Assembly: GCA_003260075.1 (NCBI GenBank)
Contig: QLIY01000079.1
Span: 116,496-180,495 of the forward strand
Origin: Phallusia mammillata
Lineage: Eukaryota; Chordata; Ascidiacea; Phlebobranchia; Ascidiidae
Length of the DNA stretch: 64,000 bases
Reading direction: 5' to 3'
This document shows, piece after piece, positions 34,753-44,910 of this stretch (positions are counted from its first letter, which is position 1; each line of letters starts with the position of its first letter). The notes beneath the pieces are model-generated. The model made no database searches. It saw only the letters and a list, made by a program, of their open reading frames with translations, and was not told where the DNA came from. A program made the translations under genes and the position numbers.

Positions 34753-36047
34753 ACAACGAACATGAAATAAAGTTTATTTTTGGTTTCATTGAACATTATT
34801 TGTTGTCGCATCATACTTGATAAATAAAACACAGATACAAGTGTCAGGAAAACAAAAATCATTTCGAAGACAAAGTTTATACTAACACAGAAAACAACAC
34901 AATTCGAGCTACACTGTTGCCATTATACTTGTGTATATACAGTGTTTAAAGTTGGTAGTTAAAGAAGAAGTAACACGATGTGACCAGGTAGCAATAACGC
35001 CTAGTCAAAATTTGTCACAATTTAATGAGTAGATTAGTATTTTCATTTTTTTAGTGGTTGAGCTGGGATGAAGCATTTTAAACCACTGTTGTTTATTAAA
35101 TAAAATACCAAAAATATAACCATAGTAACAATTTTTGTTGCTTAATTTAATTTGACCTGTTGTGATGTTTAAAATGTTGCAACAGCCAAAACCAATGTTG
35201 GACAACTGAGTAAATCAAATGACAGGCTGGTAGTACAAAAATATTAATATTCCATGTTTTAGAGAACAAGACATGAACTATTCAGAGACTAATTACAAAA
35301 AAAGTGAAAAAAAATTATGGAAGAAACTTTGTAATTAGATTTTTCCCAGTGTCACAGCATGTGTCTATGAAACAAACATTGCACAGCAAGATTTAACAAC
35401 ACAACATCACACAAAAAGCACCGTCACATATTAAGGAAGGTAAAATTTCGCAACACACAACACACATACATTTTAAAGGAATGACAACTTTGTGTCTTGC
35501 AACAAACAAAAGCTTTTCACTAAACTCAAGAGTGCACCTAATATCAACTAAAAGTTGAAAATTCAATAAAAATTTAAATGCTGCACAAAGTTCTAATAGC
35601 TGTGTAATTATCAAAACATGCTTTTTAAATGAATATGAAGTGGTCAGGGGTCGGCAATCCTGGCATGTCACAAATAGATGAAAAGTACTTTTTAATAAAA
35701 TTTGACCAGCTTATTTTTAAGTTGTTGTGGTGTAATAATCTTAAAAACCCAGATACATGTGCGCTATTACACACAAAAAAGTTGGCACATAAAGTCATTG
35801 ACATCTTAACAGACAAGTAAATAGGTTCATCATGGTGCTGAAAAGTTTGCCGACCCCACGACTAAATTGTGAAATACTACATTGACAAATGATCAAAACA
35901 TGTTCCTGGTGTGGCTACGAAAATATAACATTTACTCACTCCTGCAACACTTCAATAACACTGGTTAAAAGTAGAATAATATGCATGAAAACAATCACGC
36001 TTTGTAAATAAAATTGGCAAATAGGTTTAAGGTAGTATACTTAAACG
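34753..36047. other. Intergenic DNA between convergent NDUFS4 and ARL15
   Basis: AT-rich and without recognised coding sequence. A hAT-like element occupies 35645-35857. The remaining DNA presumably contains both 3' UTRs. Confidence 0.5.
35645..35857. mobile_element. hAT-type MITE, CAGGGGTCGGCAA family
   Basis: It begins CAGGGGTCGGCAATCC and ends TTTGCCGACCCC. The interior differs from the CAGTGGTCGG copies, so it is a separate subfamily sharing termini. I see no clear target duplication. Confidence 0.7.
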
Positions 36048-38140
36048 TTATATTCTGCCGATTGGTTGCTGTTCATTTGAATAGTATTGTTTTAAGTGGT
36101 TTCCAAAACACTCAAAGCTTACGAACAAACCGTCCACATCAATTTTGGAACTTGATTTAACAATAATATGTGGGTTTGTTTGCATTGCTTCACGTAAATG
36201 AAGCTCCTCAATGACCTAAAAACATTGTGGCAAATATTTAAAGCAAGTCAGGTTTACATGTGTGTTTTTAAAATTGGCTCGGCAACCTGCAATAATATTG
36301 AGTTTGATCTTATTTTAATTGTGGCTTATATTGGGTATTTGGGAAAAACACTTATGAAAAACTTGTGCACACATAACATAATAAACCCATCGAACATTAA
36401 TTAGGAGTACAGCGAACATTTATTAGGCAGGTTGACTATTTAAATATATTTGATTAGCACCTCAATATTCTGTTATCATTCCAAATTAAGCTAGGGTAAC
36501 TATATGCCTAGGAAATGTGTCAACTATATCAACAAATGTTTAGCTCTTCCAGCAGTTTTTTATTTTAATAGGCCAACGTTTTAATGTCCTACACGAAACA
36601 CCTTCATCAGGGTAATGACATAAATCATGTCAACTACATCTTTGTAAAACAAATCAAACTATTACAAATACAAGAAGTTTAAAGTAGGATTCTCTGTTAA
36701 GACGCATATTTTATAACAACAAAAGTGCCCTTTGTAATACATATTTAAGAAACTAACCTTTGCATCAGTGCTAGTCCCGTCCAAGTCTTGTTTGTTGCAT
36801 AAAATTAACCATGGTAAAGTGTGTAGGTCTGGGTGTTTTAAAGCTTGGTGGAGTTCAAGTCTTGTGTCTTCTAAACGATCGTGATTACAAGATCCGTCAA
36901 TCACAAAAATTACTCCTTGTGCATTATTGTAGTATCGGTGCCAGTATGTGCGAATGTTGTCACCACCTGAAATAATTTATGGGAAACATGGTTATGGCAC
37001 CCACCAAACTTTGTGTACATCACATACTTACCCCCAAGCTCTTTAACTTTTACGGTGATATTGGGAAGTCGGATGTCCTTCATCAGAAATCCTTTGAACA
37101 CAAAATTAGAAATGTACCAAAGTTATCATGTTATTGTTACAACAATACACATGGGTATAATGTTGTTGCCAGGCAAATTTTATAAACCTTCCTTCTTGCT
37201 CAACCATAAATTATAAACAACTACATATATTAACATTAAAAAGTATAAACAATAAACATGTTTCATTTTGACAAGAATTGTAAAAAAACAATGCTGTCCT
37301 TAAAAGCAAGGAGTGAATAAATGATAAACTGCAGACAGTGTACACAGTTTCGACCTATAAGGTCTCATCAATGCAGCTGGTGATGAGTTGTGGCATCGCA
37401 CAGACAAGGTGAGGCATGAGTTTTTACCCTGTTACTCCCAACAAACTGGAGTTTCAATGGATGGCTACACTAACCTCTCTTCACCAACTGCACTGATGAG
37501 ACCTTATAGGTCGAAACAGTGTGCACTGTCTGCAGTTTAGTGTTATCCTTCATTTACAAAATGTCAGGTTATATTACCCATTGTAGGAACAACAGTGTCA
37601 GAATTTTCATGCGTCAAAACAGACAGGAGAGTTGATTTTCCAGCATTTGTTACACCGATACAAATAACTTCAAATACTGGTGGCGTTGGTGCTTCTTCTT
37701 TGCAGCAAACACATTGGTATAACTGAAAGAAACACAAATTAGTTAAGGCAAGAATGGAAAAGTAAATTATTAATGGTAGACAAAGTGATACTTCAAAAAA
37801 CTACAGGTGACCTTAATACATTAAATATATTTACTTAGATAAAACAACCTTATAAGTTATAATACTTGGTAAAGTTTTGTAAACAAAACAAATTGATTTT
37901 GTAACATAAGGTTTTACAAAACTATTATGACAAGAAATTCAAAAAAGCTGAAAACAATAAAAAAGTAGACAACACAACAATAGGACATATGTCCAAAAAT
38001 GTGCTTGTATAAAGATTAAGAGCATTGTAATTATTTCAATTACATATTTCTTTTAATTGCACAATCATTTTCCTGTCATAACTCACAGTATAGCAACATA
38101 TCCTGCAAAATCCACAGCATAGACCGCACGACTGGCTCAT
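36048..38140 (-). CDS. ARL15: ARL15, ARF-like small GTPase
   Basis: Five exons on the minus strand: 38140-38087, 37722-37578, 37091-37032, 36966-36758 and 36215-36048, total 211 residues (human about 204). The P-loop is GVTNAGKS (41-48). The usual WDVGGQ of ARFs is KELGGGDN, so the catalytic Gln is replaced; human ARL15 has KELGGADN, the same departure. The base-recognition motif NKQD is intact. IRTYWHRYYNNAQGVIFVID matches the family closely. The N-terminus has nine cysteines in the first 25 residues, likely palmitoylated, in place of the Gly2 myristoylation of ARFs. ARL15 regulates Mg2+ transport (CNNM) and adipokine traffic in vertebrates. It converges with NDUFS4 and diverges from NOC3L. 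Confidence 0.94.
37326..37538. mobile_element. Inverted-repeat MITE in ARL15 intron
   Basis: Arms of about 55 bases: AAACTGCAGACAGTG with TTTCGACCTATAAGGTCTCA at the left and their inverse at the right (TGAGACCTTATAGGTCGAAA, CACTGTCTGCAGTTT). A half copy occurs at about 43940-44000 near the Piercer-like gene. Confidence 0.8.
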
Positions 38141-38799
38141 GTTTTGCTGGAGGAGTGAAATAATTTCCCTCCCAATTCACAAATAAACAAATGAATCACT
38201 CCATACTAACATTTATCAGAAAACTTTCACTACACAAGTTTTAAGCTGTCAGTTATTGAAAAGGGTATGTTATTTAACTAACACACCTATTTTATTAAGT
38301 GTAATTTTCGGTTAAGAACAAGATAATACTACAACTCTACAACCACAAAACAACAAACAAACACAGTGGTATATATAACAAACGATACACAGCAATATTT
38401 TAACACCATTGTCACATCATCACAAAAAACAAATAAGTAGCAACAAAAACCCAGATTTACAATAAATTCTGATCGGGAACATTTCGAAGCTTGTTAATTA
38501 ACGCCAAATCCGAAAACTCTGCTAATGGATGAGACGAACTGCAAAGACAAGAGTTTTACAATGTTAGAAGCATGTGTTGTGTTTTAAGTGTTCAAATTTG
38601 ATAAATATGTATTTAAGTGTTTGGATATTTTAATTTTGTAATTTTACTTGCCTTTTGACTTTGTTTTATGGAGAAAATGTTTTATATATTTTGCAAAGTG
38701 GATGAGAGAGAAGGATATTTGCCGACAACAACGTGGTTGACTTGGCCTGTACAAATGCATTGTTTTGTTGACAAAATAAGTTTTTTGCTTTTGTGAAGC
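38141..38799. promoter_or_regulatory. Divergent promoter region ARL15 / NOC3L
   Basis: Six hundred and sixty bases between two start codons read outward. A probable 5' UTR exon end for ARL15 lies here. No conserved motif stands out. Confidence 0.4.
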
Positions 38800-40106
38800 A
38801 TGCAGCGAAAGCGCAAAAACAATAAGTCGCTCGAAGAAGAAGTGTTTGAAAAGAAACCGCGATTTATCAAGGGACACGAGAATGCTCAGAAATCGAGAAA
38901 CGTAAAATCTCGTCATTTACTCCCAATTAAAATTCCTTCGGGTAAAATTGTTACCCAAACTGTTGAAGTTGAACAAAATGAAGAGAGTGTTGATGATGTT
39001 CCGTCTGCACCACCCACTTCTACCGAAACTGAAAGCACATCAATTACGAAAACAAATTTAGCTGCAAACAGAAGAGTGCAAATTGCCAAAGCAAAAAACA
39101 AAATCGCCAAGTTGGCATCAGCCATCGTTGCGGAGCCGCAGGCCAACATAAAGTATGTAAAACAACTACGACTGATGTTAGAAGATGAAACGTCGCCTGA
39201 AAGTTGTGCCACCACGAGAAAGCTGGTTGTTGCCTCACTTGCTTGTCTTTTTATTGATATCATACCAGGTTTGTTGAAAAACATTTTTAGCTTACTGGGC
39301 TTAATCATTTCTTTTAAAACATACTTAATTTAACCTTTCCAAGCATTCTGCATTTTGTCTTTTACTTGGAATGTAATTAACTGTTATCTTATAAGAAAGT
39401 ATAAACTTAAGAAATCTTTTAGAATTGTTAGGTGGTTGATTTTACTGAAAATGCAACATTGTACTCCAATCCACATACTGTATACTGTTTAACTAACCAT
39501 AAATAAATATAAAACAACCAGGAAAGAATGAAACTGCAGCATGTGTGTGTGTGTGTAGATGGTGGACACTGTATGAGTTTGACATATTCCTGCTCCCGCA
39601 CATTAACTGGAGACAAAATCAAGCTACCAGAAATACCAAACATCAGCTGAAAACATGAAAACCAAACTAGCATACACTACTTATGGGAAAGCATCTACCT
39701 TACTGTTTGAAAGCAACCCTTATAAATAAGTAGCCGTATTTTAAGTTTTTACTTTTGACTGTAGGTTACAGGATTCGGGAGAGGACCGAGAAGGAAAAGA
39801 AAGTAAAGCTAAGCAAAGAAGTAAAATCTCTAACTGATTTTGAAGAATGTCTTCTTCACCAATACAAACTTTTTCTTCAGTATTTGGAGAAATTGATTTC
39901 AAAGCGAAAAAGACCTGGTAAGGGTAACATAGAAAGTAACAATTAAACCTTTTAAACTGCTTGTTTTCAGTTTTAATTATGTCATTATCTTTACAATTCA
40001 GCCTTACATGAAATACTCTGCTTTCTCTTTATTATTGATATCTGCTGGTACGAACCACTGTTATATAGAAAAACAATGGCACACGCAACTTGGAAATAAC
40101 AAGTAA

Positions 40107-40186
<80 letters not shown>

Positions 40187-43100
40187 CGCCTAAAAAGTTG
40201 CCGACCCCTGGTCTATACTTTGCCCCTACTCAAGTGTGATTCAACTACCAGTGTTTTAGTTGTTGTTTATTAACTAGTTTTACCAGATTTACCACACAAA
40301 ATCTGTTGTCTTATAGGAAAGAACCATTTACTCTCCGCTGAAGCTGAACATAGTTTGGGCAACATCGCCATCCAGTGTTTGTGTGATTTGTACGTGAAGA
40401 CGTCACACTTCAACTTTCACAACAACATATCCATCGTAATTGTGCCCATTGCGAATGATGATGCAGATCCCACCATCAGAAAATATTGCTGTGATGCGAT
40501 CCAAACTTTATTTGCGACTGATAAACTGGGAGCTTCTACTTTTGCCACTGTTAGAGCAATGTCTAATGTTGCGAAGCAAAGAGGCCCCAAGAAAATCAGA
40601 CCAGAATTTTTAAATACTCTGCTGTTTTTAAGGTAAGTTTACCAAAATATGTGACTGAATACAAGGTTACAACAACCAGTAGTAATGATGGTGCACACAT
40701 TATTAATGTTATGACTACTACTTGTAGAATCACGAAAGTGGATTATTCGATGGTGGCACACAAAAAGAACAAGGCAGAGAGAAAAAAGGCAAAAGAAATG
40801 AAGAAGAAAATGTCTAGGCGGCAATTAAAACATATGAAAAAGCAAAAAGCAGTTGAAAATGAATTGAAAGAAGCAGCAGCAACTGAAGATATTGAACAAA
40901 AAACTCAACTTCATACTGAAACAGTTCAACAAGTGTTCCTTATCTATTTTAGGATCCTCAAACATAAGGCAAGATGTTTATGTTTAATTATACCAAACAA
41001 GTTCTTAAGTTAACTGTAAAGGTTGAAAAAAAAATTGTGCCTCTATTCTCAAAAGCGCCTGCTTAGCAAGTTTCACTTCTCAATTATTTTACATTTTTCA
41101 GTGTTTTTGTATTAAATATTTGCTTTTTTCTACAGTCAGAAGAAATGGCCCAATGTCGTTCTGTTCTTCCTGTAGTGTTAGAAGGCCTTGCTAAATTCTC
41201 AAATTTAATTAATATTGACTTCTTTGGAGACTTGCTTGTTCATTTGCAAAGACTTGTGTCATCTGGGGAACTAAGCATTCGAGAAAATCTACATTGCATC
41301 TTCACAGCTTTTCAGGTTAGACAGATTTATCTGTTTTAAAAGTTAAAATTGCAATGCCGGTGACTTTGATCGAAAACTGTTTGTGAGCAGGAAATAAAAC
41401 AGAAAAAAATACAATAATTTTAAAAAATAAAGCCATGAATTTGAGTACTTAAGAGGTTAATAATTAGCATTCAACTACGCTGCAATGCCTTATTTTTTGT
41501 TTTGTAGATTCTCACGGGACAGGGTGAAGTCCTTATGATTGATCCGGCAAGTTTTTATCAAGTTATGTTTACACTGCTCAATGAAATTCCATTTAACAAC
41601 AAGTTACGAAAATCAAACAAGGACCAAGAACAGAATTGTGCATCGATTGCAATTGAATGCATTGAAATGATGCTCAACAAACGACGCAAACAGGTTTGTT
41701 AGGATTTTTTGCAATGTTTAAGAAACTAGTTGTGTATATGTTAGTGATGGGACGAGTACCCGGTACTCGGTATCGAACGATTTCAGTGGGGGGGGGGCAA
41801 GAAACCAGTTGTGTATATTTTAGTGATGGGACGAGTACCCGGTACTCGGTATCGATAGTATCGAACGATTTCAGTGGTATTGATACTTATACTCGGTATC
41901 GAAATATTTTGTCTCAGTTTTCGATACCAACGTGCGAGTACCGAAGGCCGATTTACATCATAAGAATACAGGCAACTTCATGCCAATATTTGCTTCGAAC
42001 AGCACAAAATTGGAAAAAAGTTCCGCCAGTTTACGTATATCTTTTTCTCTATCACGTATTCGGCATGTGTGTGTGCACGCCTGTGCCTAGACCATGGCAG
42101 ATAAATTAGCCAGCGATATACAACTAAGTACAACACTGTACTTAAGTACTCGGTAATCGTACTCAGTATCGAAGGTATATACATGTGGTACTCGTACTCG
42201 GTACTTGCTTCAAAACCTGGTATCGTCCCATCACTAGTATATGTATAATAAACAAAATTGAACCAAAGTGGCCAAATAAAAGTGCTTCCTATTGTACCTC
42301 TTGCAGTAAAAAGTTTTCCAAAACTGTACAGTACCTCCTAACTATGGTTTTCGGGATTCTAAAATCTAAAAATAGTTTCGTTTTGTTTTACAGGTGACAA
42401 TCGTGGCATTGAAGTCATTTATTAAACGACTTTATGCCATAACTCTGCACTTGCAGCCGTCCAAATTTCCTCTGGCAATGTTGGATGAAATCCGTAAATT
42501 GTTCAACAGCAACAGCAAAAGTGTTTCTCTTTTCGACATTGAATCGCAATCGATAGGTGAGTTTGTAAATGTTTGTCATTCATCAAACACTAAAATATGT
42601 GTGTGTAAAAATGTTTTTAAACAGTATGGTGAAAGAAAAATTTCCCATTAGGTTGTGGACCCGCACAAATATGTTAGAATCTCAGTTTTAAAATAACATG
42701 TTTGAAGAATATAGCATGTCGCTTTTTACATCTATTTTGGCCCTTATTATCACCGTTAAAATAACATGTGTTTGATGTTTCAAATGAAAATGGTTGATTA
42801 TGTACAGCAGCAATTTTCATCCCAAGGGCCTAAAAGTATGCATTGAAATAAAGGGGGGGGGGAGCCCTTATTATCACCGTTAAAATAACATGTGTTTGAT
42901 GTTTTAAATGAAACTGGTTGATTATGTTCAGCAGCAATTTTCATCCCAAGGGCCTAAAAGTATGCATTGAAATAAATTGCTATGCTTTAATACAATGGTT
43001 CCCAACTTCCCAAAGGAAAGGAATTTATTTTACACAAAACCTTCTTTACACAAATATCTTTAGCAATGCATTAAAATTAATTAAGGTCGTTTCAAACAAA

Positions 43101-43412
43101 GATATAGATGTTTTAACTGCGGGTTTTGGGGCTTCTCGGTAGCACCTACCTGTGGGCAAACGTTGTCATACAATACACCAGATTGTCTTGGTGGGCGAAA
43201 CAATATATAGTTATCAGTGCAATAACACTGACCAATGCCTCGTTACATTATGTTTTTCCCAACTTCCAGGTTCATACAACGCCGAACTGGACGACCCTGA
43301 AAGAACCGGTTCAAATTCGAGTGTTATCTGGGAAACTCATTTATTACGCCGCCACTATGTGCCGCTAGTGAGCCAAACTGCGACGAGAATTGTGAAGGAT
43401 TTCGCTGTTTGA
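38800..43412 (+). CDS. NOC3L: NOC3L, nucleolar complex protein 3 homologue
   Basis: Eight exons: 38800-39268, 39765-39917, 40317-40632, 40728-40968, 41136-41315, 41508-41693, 42394-42556 and 43270-43412, total 616 residues. It acts with NOC1/NOC2 in pre-60S maturation and is tied to replication licensing. Seen: a basic N-terminus; the NOC3 block with TTRKLVVASLACLF; HFNFHNNISIVIVPI; a Lys-rich coiled stretch; LHTETVQQVFLIYFRILK; LPVVLEGLAKFSNLINIDFFGDLL (CBF/Mak21 fold); LNKRRKQ; and a final WETHLLRRHYVPLV. It is shorter than human (about 800) at both ends. The exon 4 donor is GC (AAG then GCAAGA). An AATAAA follows the stop at once. Intron 6 holds a MITE and intron 7 an overlap copy. Confidence 0.94.
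40110..40185. other. Long G homopolymer (76) in NOC3L intron 2
   Basis: It ends at a hAT terminal fragment (TCGCC...GTTGCCGACCCCTGG, 40186-40209), so it probably replaces the body of a MITE related to 44123-44326, which also has GCGACGCG next to GGTCGGCAACC. Confidence 0.75.
41742..42236. mobile_element. hAT-type MITE, TAGTGATGGG family, NOC3L intron 6
   Basis: The ends TAGTGATGGGACG and CCCATCACTA are flanked by GTATATGT on both sides. Many GTACTCGGTATCGA units run both ways. A ten-G run at 41788-41797 restarts the left end, so real length is about 420 bp, close to the copy at 1438-1862. Confidence 0.87.
42727..42975. repeat. Overlap pair in NOC3L intron 7
   Basis: Sequence 42727-42852 recurs at 42865-42975 around ten G at 42853-42862. 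It includes CATGTCGCTTTTTACATC-like sequence related to 22640-22670 and 54690-54715. Confidence 0.75.
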
Positions 43413-44592
43413 CGCAAATAAATCTGGAATTGTTAAATGTTCTGCGTGTCTTCCTGATAAAGGAAATTATAACTTTAAGAACGGGTAGAACTAGATTTTG
43501 TTCTCTACACAGACAGCACCAACTGACTCATAATTGCAACTGAAATAAGAGCATTGTTACAAAAAGGAACGGAACAAATAACTTTCTTGTATTTGTGTAA
43601 TTTATATCGTTCCGGTCTAACTGTAACGGAGTTAGTTCGGTATTTCGGAAGCACAAAAAGATACCCCTTAGTGGTGTTAACAACTACAAAGAAATCTGCA
43701 ACAAACAACAATTATTGTCGGGTGGTTATTACATCATAAAACTTTTCTAATAATTAAACAGATGACTTCAGAACAATATTGTCGAAGTGCTCAATTTAAA
43801 TTTCGGCGCAACTAAGAGAAATTTTAACCTCGCAAAAATACGAAAAATCAGTTTCGGTATGGAACACTGTAAGCGTCCACATGATTTATAATTTCAACAG
43901 ACACCCACAAAAACACAAACCTACCCAATATTGAGTAACCTGCGGACAGTGAACACTGTTTTAACCTATATAAGGTCTCCTCAGTGCAGCCTAGTTACAC
44001 GACGTTTGTCGTGTTGGCTTATGTAGTCATCCAATGGCACTCCTGTTTGTTGGCAGTAACAGGCTATAAAGTCATGCTGCAGCATATGTTATCCATACCA
44101 CAACTGGGCATACACCACAGAGCAGGGGTCGGCAACCTTTTAGGCGACGCGTGCCAACATTTTTCTGAACAATAGTGGTTCATGCCAGCAGATATCAATA
44201 ATTATTATAAAGCAGAGCGTTTTGTACGTGTAGGCTGGGTTTTAATACAATGGCATGATAAAAACTGAAAACAAGCAGTGTAACAGGTTAAATTGGGGGG
44301 GGGGTATGCCAGGGGTTGCCGACCCCAATCTGAAAAATCTACAGGGCAATTGTTTTGGGTTATTGCTTCCAAAACTGATTACCGTCTTCTGCTTCCGCAA
44401 TAAACAGCATTTCCATAAAATCGTTTATTCAGTTCACTGAATGATCTCTGGGGGGGGGGCACCTCGCTATGCCAGGGGTTTGCCGACCCCAGTCTGAAAA
44501 ATCTACAGGGCAATTGTTTTGGGGTATTGTTTCCAAAACTGATTACCGTCTTCTGCTTCCGCAAAAAACAGCATTTCCATAAAATCGTTTAT
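43413..44592. other. Intergenic, repeats only
   Basis: It contains a possible dispersed repeat (43700-43790, like 7755-7840), a half copy of the ARL15-intron MITE (about 43940-44000), a hAT-like element (44123-44326) and overlap copies of the Piercer-like gene's 3' end joined by ten G. Confidence 0.5.
44123..44326. mobile_element. hAT-type MITE, CAGGGGTCGGCAACC with GCGACGCG
   Basis: It begins CAGGGGTCGGCAACCTTTTAGGCGACGCG and ends near GGTTGCCGACCCC. A G run at 44296-44305 and a second joint at 44450-44459 make the right end uncertain. Confidence 0.65.
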
Positions 44593-44910
44593 TCAGTTCA
44601 CTGAATGATCTCTGTACATTCCACACTTTGCAAGATGTTTGGTAAATTTTCTGCTAAAACCGAAGAACTGACTCGGCGATGTGTGTTCGTTTGGTCCCCG
44701 ACTTCCATAATCCGACGCAGTGGTTCGGTACAATGGGTCGATCTTTACGCCATAGCCCTGCATTTTTTCGGGAAACTTGAATCTTTCAGGCAGCTCCCCA
44801 GGCAAAAACTTTCGGACGACAGGTGGCGATACAGAGCTCGTAGAACTTGTTACTTCGGGTTTAATGTCGGTTTTGCATTCGCTTGAGCATTTGCAATTTT
44901 GAGATGACAT
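44593..44910 (-). CDS. Piercer-like (PIERCE1/PIERCE2 family) ciliary microtubule inner protein
   Basis: An intronless 105-residue frame. Piercer proteins lie inside ciliary doublet microtubules and help attach outer dynein arms. Seen: PERFKFPEKMQGYG near the middle, then DPLYRTTASDYGSR and FTKHLAKCGMYRDHSVN at the end; human PIERCE2 has NPLYRTTNQDYGS and FSKHLGACGMFKNNSFN, and PIERCE1 has a similar pair. The N-terminus is Cys/Ser-rich. The protein stops right after the GM[FY]+N block, about 20-40 residues before its vertebrate relatives as I recall, and the stop codon overlaps AATAAA (TGAATAAAC), which supports a real end. PIERCE1 versus PIERCE2 cannot be decided here. Confidence 0.82.
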   Translation of the reverse strand: MSSQNCKCSSECKTDIKPEVTSSTSSVSPPVVRKFLPGELPERFKFPEKMQGYGVKIDPLYRTTASDYGSRGPNEHTSPSQFFGFSRKFTKHLAKCGMYRDHSVN

